Assembly (NCBI GenBank): GCA_958436995.1 | Contig: CAUBMI010000027.1 | Span: 1 to 25,200, forward strand | Direction of reading: 5' to 3' | DNA: 25,200 nucleotides | Origin: an uncultured Collinsella sp. | GTDB taxonomy: Bacteria > Actinomycetota > Coriobacteriia > Coriobacteriales > Coriobacteriaceae | Shown: positions 9,101 through 18,200 of the stretch, piece after piece | Numbering within the stretch: position 1 is the first letter of the stretch | How the letters are laid out: each line of letters opens with the position of its first letter | The notes under the pieces: model-generated | What the model was told of the DNA's origin: nothing | The model's database searches: none | The model's input: the letters and a program-made list of their open reading frames with translations, nothing else | Program-made: the position numbers and the translations under genes

Positions 9101-9598
9101 CGCCAGCTCATTCATGCGCGCGTCCGAAAGATCGGAGAGCGCCGCCATAAGGCTCGGGCTCGTGGGGACGGGCGCCGGGAAGGGAAAGTTGGGGTTGACC
9201 GCAGATGCGGTGGGCTGCTTGGATTGTGCGGGCGGTGCCGTAAACGTGCGGACCGGCGTGCGCAGGCCCTCGACGGGCTCGGTGCCGCTTGCGTCCAGAT
9301 ACGCCAGCGCCGTGGCGATGGCGTGCTTGCACATGCCGGGATAGCGATAGGCAGCGGGGCAATCGCAGTCGTAGTCGATCACCTCATGCTCGTCCATGTC
9401 GAGCGCCACGCGCGTCTTGTACAGGTCGCCGCGCGAGCCGCGCACTGAGCCCTCGACCGTCACGTTTTTGGAGAAGCGCGAGCCGCTGTCCTCAATCGAC
9501 AGCACGGCGCCGTTGAGCATGAGCGAGCGCCCCTTCATAAAGGTGCCGCTCAGCGCCGCCTCTTTCCGAAGCGCCTGCACAAACGTCCCCTGTGCCAT
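6140..9598 (-). CDS. SWIM zinc-finger SNF2-family DEAD/DEAH-box ATPase
   Basis: The 1152-residue protein is a bacterial SNF2/Swi2-type double-stranded DNA translocase. A SWIM zinc finger, CDC...CKH (C78, C80, C90, H92), is near the N-terminus. About 500 poorly conserved residues follow. The helicase core has motif I DDMGLGKT (about residue 716), DEAQ box DEAQYIKN (about 813), LTGTPIENR (about 841) and motif VI QATDRAHRIGQ (about 1084). The start at 9598 is preferred because GGAGGA lies about five bases before it. The frame extends six codons further but without a better start. It begins 28 bases after the dnaE stop, so the two are probably co-transcribed. Its role is unknown. Roles in transcription recycling (as RapA) or DNA repair are possible, and bacterial SWIM-SNF2 proteins are generally uncharacterised. 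Confidence 0.92.
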   Translation of the reverse strand: MAQGTFVQALRKEAALSGTFMKGRSLMLNGAVLSIEDSGSRFSKNVTVEGSVRGSRGDLYKTRVALDMDEHEVIDYDCDCPAAYRYPGMCKHAIATALAYLDASGTEPVEGLRTPVRTFTAPPAQSKQPTASAVNPNFPFPAPVPTSPSLMAALSDLSDARMNELASMRRKLAGAVDPDAPKAALEPSLVPYYNPLFADRFSWALEFRIRCGSVSYVVKDIDGMADAYVRGGTFSYGKKLTFVHSPEAFDEVSVRLLDLVVATVVYLSDITSSRSASYDFARSGFVAERQLPLSEHDIVYMLDLLPGRTISFEPAWSRGTTTHRSYEVAVELSPVGEDEASAKQPPLLAAKIAPAAGGSYDLRLPADMYCFASGDVAYLVDTHRARRADAAFAQHAAPFLSRLLPCRTPIHIAAEQVGEFCRMALPVLREYTDLTAPAVLDTVAPEPSFAMAIGVDDGLVTCKISVTYGDWSADLFSLGAPGSPFEDQRPGVPPRDEVAEFRVMDTAALYFDFYEGGLAFEERDDESLFHLLTEGLSALSELGEVMLSDRLRQISVRPAPKLSVRATVKSNLLDVELGASGLSAADLAVYLDSYKRHQTFARLTSGDIIRLDEGARAAFGLAEDLGVDAVDLLDGVSLPASSTLFVDSMLARTPALEADRDAAFRRTVERLDTLGKMDFTVPASLKATMRGYQVDGYQWLGSLEHLGLGGILADDMGLGKTLQMIAHILARVEAGDTKPTLVVCPASLVYNWTAELERFAPSLDVCAIVGAKAQRRVQIAGVAEHNVVVTSYDLMRRDIDEYAERDFARVVLDEAQYIKNPLTQVARAAKRLPAGVRFALTGTPIENRLSELWSIFDFLMPGLLGTRESFAKRFESPVEHAEGDSAARLQALVSPFVLRRVKEDVVADLPEKIEDTVMAQLTGEQRKLYLANQDRIAQQVQHREASEFKKDKLKVLAELTKLRQICCDPHLHYEDYKAGSAKLDACMELVHGALDGGHRILLFSQFTGMLDIIGKRLAKEDIGFLKLTGASSKENRAKMVAQFQAGEVPVFLISLKAGGVGLNLTAADVVIHYDPWWNVAAQDQATDRAHRIGQKHTVTVYKLIAKDTIEERIMQMQESKRDLVNSVLGGDGISSALFTREDVLALLVGDGR

Positions 9599-9626
9599 CA
9601 CTTCCTCCAATCTCACCCGGGGTAGC

Positions 9627-12600
9627 TTAGATCACCGTCACGCGACCCTGGTTGCCCACGATGGCCTTGGCCTCGGCCAGCAGCGGAATCGAGCGCGCGT
9701 TGACCTTGGCAGGCACCTCGGCGCGCAGCACGCGCCCGTCCACCTGCTCGATAAAGATCTCCACGCGATCGCCGCCCGGGTTGGTGGTGAGCACCGTGGC
9801 CAGGCGCGCCATATTGCCCTGGCTAAAGCGGCTGTTGGGCACCATAACCTCAAACACCTTGGGCTTGTTGTTCTCCTCGTTGAGCTCCAGCGGCACGATC
9901 TCCTGCGCGATGATCTGGTCGCCGCGGTCCGAGCGCTCGAGCTTGCCCTTAATGCGCACAAACGCATCGGACAGCTGTGCACCGGTCTCGGGATCGACCT
10001 CGCCGTACAGGTACCCCTCGGCCTCCTTGTAGGTCTTAGGGAACACGACGACGGTGGCCTCGCCTTCCATGTCCTCGAGCTGCACGATGCCCATGGGGTC
10101 GCCGTTTTTGGTCACGCGCTTGGACACGCTCGAGACCATGCCGGCCCACCACAACGCCTTACCCTCGGGAATCTCCTGGTTGATGGTGCCGCCCGTAGGA
10201 TTCTGAACTTCGTAGCCGGTGTCGATCTGCAAGAACGAAAAGTCGCGCGCCTTGGCTAGCGCATACTCAAACGGGCGCAGCGGGTGGTCCGAGACATAGA
10301 TGCCCAGAACCTCTTTCTCCTGGCTCAGCTTGAGGTGGCGGTCCCATTCCTGGCCATCCGGATCGGGCACGCTGACCTCGAAGCCCGAGCCCTCAACGTC
10401 GCCAAACATATCGAAGAACGACGTCTGGCCGCTCGCGCGATCCTTCTGGCGCTTTACCGCGGCGTCGATGATGTTCTCGGGGTTGTTCTTGTCCACAAAG
10501 TGCATCATCTGGCGGCGCGGATAGCCCGTGGAGTCGAAGGCACCTGCCTTGATCAGCGATTCGATCACGCGACGGTTGGCCTGGCTCGAGTCCACGCGCT
10601 CGACAAAGTCGTGCAGCGTCTTAAACGGACCACCCGCCTCGCGCTCGGCGATAATCGCCTGCGCCACGCCGGTGCCCACGCCGCGGATGCCGGCCAGACC
10701 AAAGCGCACGCCCTCCTTAGTAGCCGTGAACTCGGTACCGGACTCGTTGACATCTGGCGAAAGCACGGGGATGCCGTCGTGACGGCACGCCGAGACGTAG
10801 TGCACGATCTTGTCGGTCTTGCCCGTATAGGACGTCAGAACGGCCGCCATGTACTCGTGCGGATAGTGCGCCTTGAGCCACGCCGTCTGCATAACCAGGA
10901 TGGCGTAGCCGGCGGAGTGCGACTTGTTAAAGGCGTAGGACGCGAACTCGAGAACATCGTCCCAAATCTTCTGGGCGACCTCGCGCGTGTAGTTGTTCTT
11001 GATAGCGCCGTTCATCCAGTGGTCGTAGGTGGTCTCGTCCGAGCCATCCTCCCAGTGCAGCACCGTCGACGTGAGCAGCTTGATCTTTTTCTTAGCCACG
11101 GGCTTACGGATACGCGAGTCCGATTCGCCCTTGGAGAAGCCGCACATCTCAACGGAGATGAGCATAACCTGCTCCTGGTAGACCATAGTGCCGTAGGTTT
11201 CGCCCAGGATGTCGTCCAGGCGGTCGTCGTAGGAGACCGCCGGCTCCTTGCCGTTCATACGGTTGATGTAGGACGAAACCATGCCGGCGCCCAGCGGGCC
11301 CGGGCGGTACAGGGCGATCAATGCTACGACGTGCTTGTACTCGGTGGGCTTCATGTTCTTGATCGTGGCCGTCATGCCGGCGGACTCGACCTGGAAGACG
11401 CCGGCGGTGTGGCCGGAACCCATGAGCTTAAAGATCTCGGGGTCGTCAAAGGGAATCTCTTCCTCTTTGATGTCGATGCCGAAGTTCTTTTTGATGTTTG
11501 CCTTGGCCTTGGAGATAACAGTCAGCGTGCGCAGGCCCAAGAAGTCCATCTTGAGCAGGCCCATGTCGGCAACGGTATGGCCCTCGTACTGGGTAATCTC
11601 GACGCCGCCCTTGGTGTCGAGCTTGGTGGGCACGTGCTCGTTGACGGGGTCGCGGCAGATCAGAACGGCGCACGCGTGCACGCCCTCGCCACGGGTGAGG
11701 CCCTCGATTGAGAGCGCCGTGTCGATGATGCGGCGGGCGTCGTCGTCCTTTTTATATGCCTCGGCAAAATCGGGGTTAAACAGGTCCTCTTTGCCGGGTT
11801 GCTTTTCGAGCACCTGCTTGAGCTTGACCTTGGGGTCGCTCGAGACCATCTTGGACAGACGCTGGCCCATGTAGACCGGGTAGTCCAGGACGCGAGCGGC
11901 GTCGTTGATGGCCTGCTTGGCCTTAATGGTCGAGTAGGTGATGACGTGGGTGACCTTCTCGGGGCCGTAGAGCTGGCGAACGTGCTCCACGACCTCGAGG
12001 CGCCGCTCATCGTCGAAGTCCATATCGATATCGGGCATCTCGGTACGCTGCGGGGACAGGAACCTCTCAAACATTAGGCCGTTCTCGAGCGGATCGAACG
12101 CGGTGATGTTCATGGCGTAGGCGACGATAGCGCCGGCAGCCGAGCCACGGCCGGGGCCGACGCCGATGCCGTTGTCCTTGGCCCATTGCACGTACTCGGC
12201 AACAATCAAAAAGTAGGCGGCAAAGCCCTTGTCGCAGATGACTTTGTATTCGTACTCAAAGCGCTCTTTGATGTTGACGCCACCGATCTCGCGCGTGGCC
12301 CAGTCGTCACCGTAGTGCTGGCGCAGGCCCTTCTCGCACTCGCGGCGGAACTGACTCTCGTGCGTCTCGCCGGGGTCGAGCAACGGGAAGCGCGGCAGGA
12401 TGATGGAGTCCCAGTCCAGCTCGACGTAGCACTTGTCGGCGATCTCGAGCGTGTTGTCGCAGGCCTCGGGGCAATACGGGAACATCGCCCGCATCTCCTC
12501 CTCGGTCTTCATGTAAAACTCCGAGCCAGTCATGCGCATGCGGTTGGGGTCGTCGACCTTGGCGTTCATGCCGATGCACATGATGACGTCCTGCACGGGA

Positions 12601-13430
12601 GCGTCCTCGCGGCGCAGGTAGTGGAAGTCGTTGGTGGCAATGACCTTGACGCCTACCTGCTTGGCGATGTCGATGAGCGTGCGGTCCATCTGCTCATCGG
12701 TCAGGCCGTTGTCGGTGGTGATGCCGTGTTCCTGGATCTCGATATAAAAGTCGCCGGGTTCGAAGGTATCGCGGAAGGTCTCGGCCCACTTGATGGCGCC
12801 TTCCATGTCGCCGCGGTCGATGTATTTGGGGATGATGCCCGCGATGCAGGCGCTCGTGCAGATCATGCCCTTGGCGTGGCGGCGCAGGTTGTCGAGCGTC
12901 ACGCGCGGCTTGTAGTAAAAGCCCTGCACGGCTGCCTCGGAAACCGTCTGCATCAGGTTGACGTAGCCCTCCTGGTCCTTGGCCAGAAGGATCATGTGGT
13001 AGAGCTCGGGCTTGTGGTCGCGGGCGAGCGTCTCGTCCGGCGTAAAGTAGACCTCGCAGCCAAAGATGGGTTTGATGACCAGGGGCGGCTTGAGCTCGTC
13101 GATGTTGCCCTTCTCGTCCCACATGGCCATGTCCTTCACATACTGGGCATGCTCGCGCGGGTTTTCCTCGGGATCGGGCTCCACCAGCTCGTCGCGGCGA
13201 TCCTTTTCCAAAAAGGCCTTGTCGTGACTCCAGGTTTTGTACTCAGGCGTGTTGTGGTTGACGGCGTCGCAGGCCAGCGCCAGGTCGGGCACGCCATACA
13301 TGTAGCCGTGGTCGGTAATGGCGACGGCGGGCATGCCCAGCTCTACGGCGCGATTGACCATATCCTTGATACGGGTTGCGCCGTCGAGCATGGAGAAAAC
13401 GGTGTGGTTGTGCAGATGGACGAATGCCAT
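9627..13430 (-). CDS. dnaE: DNA polymerase III subunit alpha
   Basis: This is the replicative C-family polymerase subunit. At 1267 residues it has the DnaE order: an N-terminal PHP domain starting MAFVHLHNHTVFSMLDG with metal-ligand-like histidines (HLHNH, ITDHGYMYG, TNDFHYL); the polymerase palm with GPGRGSAAGAIVAYA and catalytic PDIDMDFDDERR (about residue 467); the fingers; the FNKSHSAGYA block; and a C-terminal OB fold (GMVSSVSKRVTKNGDPMGIV). The intact PHP motif suggests possible proofreading or metal binding, as in actinobacterial DnaE1. The segment between the KKKIKLL stretch and the MNGAIKNNY stretch is longer than in E. coli and contains HWEDGSDETTYDHW. The ATG at 13430 has GGAGC upstream. 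It is the first gene of a probable dnaE-SNF2 transcript. Confidence 0.96.
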   Translation of the reverse strand: MAFVHLHNHTVFSMLDGATRIKDMVNRAVELGMPAVAITDHGYMYGVPDLALACDAVNHNTPEYKTWSHDKAFLEKDRRDELVEPDPEENPREHAQYVKDMAMWDEKGNIDELKPPLVIKPIFGCEVYFTPDETLARDHKPELYHMILLAKDQEGYVNLMQTVSEAAVQGFYYKPRVTLDNLRRHAKGMICTSACIAGIIPKYIDRGDMEGAIKWAETFRDTFEPGDFYIEIQEHGITTDNGLTDEQMDRTLIDIAKQVGVKVIATNDFHYLRREDAPVQDVIMCIGMNAKVDDPNRMRMTGSEFYMKTEEEMRAMFPYCPEACDNTLEIADKCYVELDWDSIILPRFPLLDPGETHESQFRRECEKGLRQHYGDDWATREIGGVNIKERFEYEYKVICDKGFAAYFLIVAEYVQWAKDNGIGVGPGRGSAAGAIVAYAMNITAFDPLENGLMFERFLSPQRTEMPDIDMDFDDERRLEVVEHVRQLYGPEKVTHVITYSTIKAKQAINDAARVLDYPVYMGQRLSKMVSSDPKVKLKQVLEKQPGKEDLFNPDFAEAYKKDDDARRIIDTALSIEGLTRGEGVHACAVLICRDPVNEHVPTKLDTKGGVEITQYEGHTVADMGLLKMDFLGLRTLTVISKAKANIKKNFGIDIKEEEIPFDDPEIFKLMGSGHTAGVFQVESAGMTATIKNMKPTEYKHVVALIALYRPGPLGAGMVSSYINRMNGKEPAVSYDDRLDDILGETYGTMVYQEQVMLISVEMCGFSKGESDSRIRKPVAKKKIKLLTSTVLHWEDGSDETTYDHWMNGAIKNNYTREVAQKIWDDVLEFASYAFNKSHSAGYAILVMQTAWLKAHYPHEYMAAVLTSYTGKTDKIVHYVSACRHDGIPVLSPDVNESGTEFTATKEGVRFGLAGIRGVGTGVAQAIIAEREAGGPFKTLHDFVERVDSSQANRRVIESLIKAGAFDSTGYPRRQMMHFVDKNNPENIIDAAVKRQKDRASGQTSFFDMFGDVEGSGFEVSVPDPDGQEWDRHLKLSQEKEVLGIYVSDHPLRPFEYALAKARDFSFLQIDTGYEVQNPTGGTINQEIPEGKALWWAGMVSSVSKRVTKNGDPMGIVQLEDMEGEATVVVFPKTYKEAEGYLYGEVDPETGAQLSDAFVRIKGKLERSDRGDQIIAQEIVPLELNEENNKPKVFEVMVPNSRFSQGNMARLATVLTTNPGGDRVEIFIEQVDGRVLRAEVPAKVNARSIPLLAEAKAIVGNQGRVTVI

Positions 13431-13498
13431 GTGATGAGCTCCGATGCGGGTTCGTGTTCTGACTGAACGATTTTACCCCACGGCACGGACAGCACCCG

Positions 13499-13527
13499 AA
13501 CCTAGCCAAACCAACACGGGTAGTCAA
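13499..13527 (-). promoter_or_regulatory. Candidate dnaE promoter
   Basis: On the minus strand TTGACT (13522-13527) and TAGGTT (13499-13504) are separated by 17 bases, about 70 bases upstream of dnaE. The -35 is near consensus and the -10 keeps the key TAnnnT positions. A TAAAAT nearer the gene is an alternative -10 without a good -35. Confidence 0.45.
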
Positions 13528-13670
13528 TTTGGGACCTTCAAAAAGGGGAATGAGGGCATCCAGATATATCGAGTATTACTGGAACCCCGGCGATGCGCGG
13601 AATGATTTGTGACGAATAGTCATGTCCATCAAGAAGGCTCGACGCTTCGGATAGCTCGTCAATCGATATA

Positions 13671-14870
13671 TCAATTCTTGGAGACCTGTATTCCAACCAT
13701 TTTTAATGAAACAACGGCGGTAATTGCTATCGCGATTGCACCAATAATACCGAGCGCTATCTGAATGGGATATAACCCCAACACATGTCCAAATATGGAG
13801 AAAAACACTGCAGAAAAGAGAGCCCTTACCAGAGACGCGACGGAAAGGATCGTCGCGCGGAGATCGTCCGCTATCGCGTCTTGGATTAAGTTTTCCGAAG
13901 TGATGTACACCACTTCTGGGAGAAAACAAAGCACCATGCTAAGGCCAAACAAACACAGCGGATTTGAAGCGAACCACGGAAGAATCATGAAAAGGCCAGC
14001 CTCGATTAGCATCGAGCCGAGCATGGTATTTCTTTTCCCGAAACGCAATGAGAAGAAATCTGCTGCAATGTAGGCCGTCGCATTTACTGCATAGGATGCA
14101 CCGAAAAAGATTCCTATTATGGAGACGGGAGCATCAAATGCGTCGAATACCAACTGATTCAAGTTGTAATAACTCCCATAGAATCCATCGAGCATGCTTG
14201 TGCCGATTAGAAGAAGCAATACCGCAAAAGCGGATTCTCCAACACGCCAGGTTTCGCGTCTGAGCATCTTGGCTACGTCAAACCTTCCCTTTTCAGAGCT
14301 TTCAGAACGGGTCGCTTCCGTCCTCTCAATGGGATACAGAAGGAAAAGCTGCAGGAGATAGAAAACGGAGACACATACGTAGAGGGCGCTCCAAGATACT
14401 TGGGCAATGAAAGATCCGAGCACAATTGCCATTCCCGTAGCGATTGATTGTGCGGCAAGCAGCCGAGCATTGATGGTGAGGAAGCGCTCTCCTTGACCGG
14501 CATTCCGGGCAATTTCATATAAAAGTGCTTGTTCGGATCCCGATTGAAGGGAGTAGGCGAGTGCCTCAACAAGGGAAAGCACGACAAGAAAGGGGCCTGA
14601 GAGCAACAGCATGCCAGCCGTATGGAAGAAAAGCAGCAGCACGCCCACTTGAATCGAAAACTTCTTTCCAAAGAAATCGCCTATCAGCCCTGTTGGCAGC
14701 TCGAGGACGACCGTTGCAATGTTAAACAGGGCTTGATAAAGCGCGATTTCCGTGACAGACATTCCTTTCTCCGCAAGGAAAAGTAGAAACACTCCCCGAT
14801 TTAAAACAAATCCCGCGAGAACGAAAAAGGCGGAATAGATGTGCAGCTGCGTAGCGGCATTCTTATTCAT
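13671..14870 (-). CDS. MFS transporter
   Basis: The 399-residue protein is strongly hydrophobic, with about twelve predicted membrane segments in two halves joined by a charged loop (ERTEATRSESSEKGRFDVAK, about residues 183-202). The first half carries an MFS loop 2-3 motif variant, ELPTGLIGDFFGKKFSI. This type (MFS_1, related to putative drug or metabolite efflux proteins) is common, and the substrate cannot be told from sequence. The ATG at 14870 has GGAAG upstream. Its base composition is clearly lower in GC than dnaE and addA, and codons such as ATA, TTA-like A/T endings and AAA are more frequent. This suggests acquisition from outside. It lies between dnaE and the addA/addB pair together with a gene remnant. 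Confidence 0.85.
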   Translation of the reverse strand: MNKNAATQLHIYSAFFVLAGFVLNRGVFLLFLAEKGMSVTEIALYQALFNIATVVLELPTGLIGDFFGKKFSIQVGVLLLFFHTAGMLLLSGPFLVVLSLVEALAYSLQSGSEQALLYEIARNAGQGERFLTINARLLAAQSIATGMAIVLGSFIAQVSWSALYVCVSVFYLLQLFLLYPIERTEATRSESSEKGRFDVAKMLRRETWRVGESAFAVLLLLIGTSMLDGFYGSYYNLNQLVFDAFDAPVSIIGIFFGASYAVNATAYIAADFFSLRFGKRNTMLGSMLIEAGLFMILPWFASNPLCLFGLSMVLCFLPEVVYITSENLIQDAIADDLRATILSVASLVRALFSAVFFSIFGHVLGLYPIQIALGIIGAIAIAITAVVSLKMVGIQVSKN

Positions 14871-14956
14871 TTGGCACTTCCAACAACATTTTTTGTCGGG
14901 CTGTTCGCTACTGACTCGAAACCCGAAGCGTTCACGGTTTCCGATGAAGAGTCACC

Positions 14957-15115
14957 TTACCTTTTGCGGTATGGGCGCTTCTCGTACTTATAGCCGCTGA
15001 GCTTGTTGCGGCTGGGACACTTGCCCGTGGCGTTCTCGATATCCTGCATGATGGACCCCGCCAGAGCGTCAAAAAGCTCCTCCGGCGTCACCTTAAGCGT
15101 TTGGGTGAGCTGCAT
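14957..15115 (-). pseudogene. 52-residue remnant resembling the N-terminus of DUF3284 proteins
   Basis: The short frame encodes MQLTQTLKVTPEELFDALAG followed by SIMQDIENATGKCPSRNK and ends GYKYEKRPYRKR. From memory this matches the first 45 or so residues of the DUF3284 family (about 140 residues, mostly Firmicutes), including the conserved D-I-x-x-A-T-G-K and G-Y-x-Y-x-K features. AAGGGG lies five bases before the ATG. The frame stops where the family normally continues. In the next frame the sequence reads AKGKVTLHRKP before another stop, reminiscent of the following family strand, so one frameshift plus a truncation is plausible. It may still be translated as a small protein. The family identification is by recall and unverified. 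Confidence 0.5.
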
Positions 15116-15251
15116 GATGGCCCCTTATCCGTTTGAACCGTTCGGGCCATTGTACCGCCCCAAGCTCTCCCATGCGTTGCGGTGCCATTTGGACGATTGA
15201 GGGCCTTACGGCCGCAAAACCAACCAAATAGCACCATAAAGCCTGAGGTGG

Positions 15252-18200
15252 CTAGAGGCTGTAGGTGACCACCTGAGGCTCGCACGGGTTGGCGGGGTCG
15301 ACTTGCTCCACGCGGACGAACTTGACCGTCACGGCCTCAAAGCCCGCCTTGTGCAGAACATCAGCGTAGACGCGCGCCTGCAGGGCGTGCTTCTCCTGCA
15401 GCTGATCCGGCGTCTCGTCCGGTGTGCCGCCCGTCTTGTAGTCGATGACCAGCGCGCGCGACGGATCGGCCGGGTCGGTTGCCAAAGCGTCGATGGCGCC
15501 CTCGGCATATGCACCGTAGCGGGCAATGTCCTTGTCCTCACAGCCCAACGAAAAGAACGGCACCTCGGCGCGAACGCACGGCCACGCGAGCAGGTCGGCA
15601 CGAACAGCCGACTTGAGCCAGCGGTCCAGGGCAACGTCGAAGCGTTCGCGCTGCTCCGGCGTCAGGCGCCACAAGCGTGCCAGCGCATCGGCGCGCGCAG
15701 CGGGCAACGCGTCGGCACCCATCTCGATCAGCCACTGGCAGGCAGCATGGAACGCCGAGCCCAGCGCCATGGGGTTGCCGGCGGGCTCAACGGCGGCCAC
15801 GTCTGCATCCGTCATCTCGGAACCATCCGACTCCGCATCATCGCCAGCCTCGTCCATGGGCACATGCGCCTCGGCGGCACGGTCCTCGGACTCGGCATGC
15901 AGCGCCGCGGCAATTGACGAGTAGCTGTACGAATCGCGCTCCGGATACGGACAGGTGCCCATGCGCACGCCCACTGCCTGGGGATACACAAGCTCAAACG
16001 AATCGGGCTCGGGGTCGGCAGGACCGGGAACGGCGGCGCGGGCATCTGCACCGGCACCCTCCGGCTCCGCATCGCCGCGGACAAGCCTGCCCTCGGCATC
16101 CAGCGAAGCGTTGGCCTCAAACGCCTGCTCGCCAAAGGAAAAGTCAGCCAGCGAGATGAGCTCGTAGTCGCCCGGCTGGGAGTTGTCGAACACCAAACGG
16201 TCGGCATCGAGCTGCGGCATGTCCAGGCCGTCCGTCGGCAGAATACGACGCAGCACGTCGTAGGTCAGATCGGTCTCGACGTCGAAGGTCGGCGCCGTCA
16301 CCTTGCCACGGCTCACGCCGGCATCCATCGCCAGAATGACCAGCTCGCGCGCACGCGTCATGGCAACATAGAGCAAGCGGGCCCGCTCCTCGAGCGAAAG
16401 CTGCAGGTCGTCGTCGCGCAGGCGGGCAAATGCCTCGGCGGGAGAGCCCGTCGCACAGACGTCCTCCATGAGCTCTGGCGGCAGCCACAACGACGTGCCC
16501 TTGCCCTTAAACGCATGCTCAAACTGCTTTTTGACGTCGTCGCCCTTCACAAAGGTTCCGTCGGCGAGCTTAACGCCGTCGAAGCGTGCCGGCAGCGCCA
16601 CGATCTGCGCTCCGCCCTCGACGCGACCCATCTGTGCCGCACCCGAGGACTTACGAACGCCAAAACACTCGGCAACCGCTACGACCGGATACTCCAGACC
16701 CTTGGACGCATGCACCGTCATGATGCGTACCGCGCCGTCGCCCTCCTCGTTGAGCGCGCCCGGGGCCTCCTTGCCCGCCAAGAAGCGGTCGAAGGCGAGC
16801 GCAATGGAGCGCGGCGAGTTGCCGAGCTCGGCCTCTGCCTCGGCCACGGCGTCGAGCGCCTTGAGCACGTTGGCGGCAATGGCCTTGCCCTCGGGACCAC
16901 GCTGTGCCAGACGCACAAACCAGCCGGAGGCGTTGACCACGTCGCGCGCGATGGCGGCGAACGAATCGCGGCCCACGCGACGGAGCGCATACCGCAGCAC
17001 CTCGCGGGCGCGCGTCACGAGCGGCAAGTCTTGCAAACCCGGCACATCGGAATCGCTCATGATGCCCACGTCGATGTTGCGGCGCGAGGTCTCCCCCGTC
17101 TGGTCGTCCAGCTTGGTCGCCAGCGCCAGGAACTCCTGGGCGCCGAGCGCAAACATCGGCGAGGCGAGCAGCGGCATAAGGCCCTGCGCCGTATCGGCCG
17201 GGTTGGCGAGCGCGCAGACTAGGGCGCGCACCGTCTGCACCTCGGCAGCTTGGGCAAAGACTGAGCCGCCTGCGATCACGCAGTCGAGCCCCTGGTCGCG
17301 GAAAGCCTGGGCGTAGACGTCGGCGTTGGTCATGCGGCCCAGCAGCAGCACCATGCCACCCTGGGGCTGGCCGGCATCGGCAAGCGCGCGGAACCGCTCC
17401 GCGATCGCGCGGGCCTTGGCCTGCGTGCGCTCCTGCGTACTGCCGCCGGCAACAAAGAGGGCCTGGCGACGCGAGGCGTCTGCCACCAGCGTATCCTTGC
17501 GGCCGTTACTTGCCTCAAGGTCCAAAAAGCCCTGCATCAGGCCACCGTCATCGCCGTCGAAGACGCGTGCCACGTAACGCAGTACCTCGCCATGGCTGCG
17601 GAAGTTGCGCACAAGTTTAACGAGCTCGCCAGCAGGGGCGTCGGCCACGGCAGTCGCCTCGGACGCCGTCGTCGATCCCACCTTGCGCTCCTGGCGGCGG
17701 AAGACCTCGACCTCGGCACCACGGAAACGATAGATCGACTGCTGCGCATCGCCCACGGTGCACAGCGCACGCTCCCCCGCACCGGTCAGGTAACGAATCA
17801 AATCGACCTGCATCTGGTCGGTATCCTGGAACTCGTCAATCATGACCATCTTAAAGCGGCCCTCATAGGCAGCTCGAATAGCCGGGTAGTCGCGCAGGGC
17901 CTCGTAGGCCATGCGCAGCAGGTCGTTGTTGTCGAGGGCGGACTGGGCAGCCTTGAGCGCGCGGTACTCAGCCTCTACAGAGCGGGCCAAGCCCACCAGC
18001 GCATCGAGCGCGGGACCACCGCAAGCGAGCACGATATTGATAAACGCATCGGCGGCCTCGGCCTTGAGCAGCTCGACCTGCTCCTTGGGGAACGCTTTGC
18101 TCGCGCGCGGCATGGTGCACGACATCATGAGTCGCGCCGCATCGGCCATGGTCTTGCCGCTCGTCTCGAACGCGTCGATGGCATCGAGCGCCACCTGCGC

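Noticed and set aside
10284..13466. Long plus-strand frames opposite dnaE (10284-11711 and 12186-13466)
   Set aside because: They are antisense to clear DnaE domains and show no recognisable family pattern; the Val/Asp/His/Leu-rich composition is a codon-shadow effect.
13455..13472. GTTC/GAAC inverted repeat before dnaE as a second LexA box
   Set aside because: The half-sites are in the opposite order (GTTC then GAAC) and the five-base spacing does not fit the GAAC-N4-GTTC box.
13563..13672. Inverted copies of GATATATCGA flanking a 90-base stretch as insertion ends
   Set aside because: The core GATATATC is self-complementary and short, and no target duplication or transposase accompanies it.
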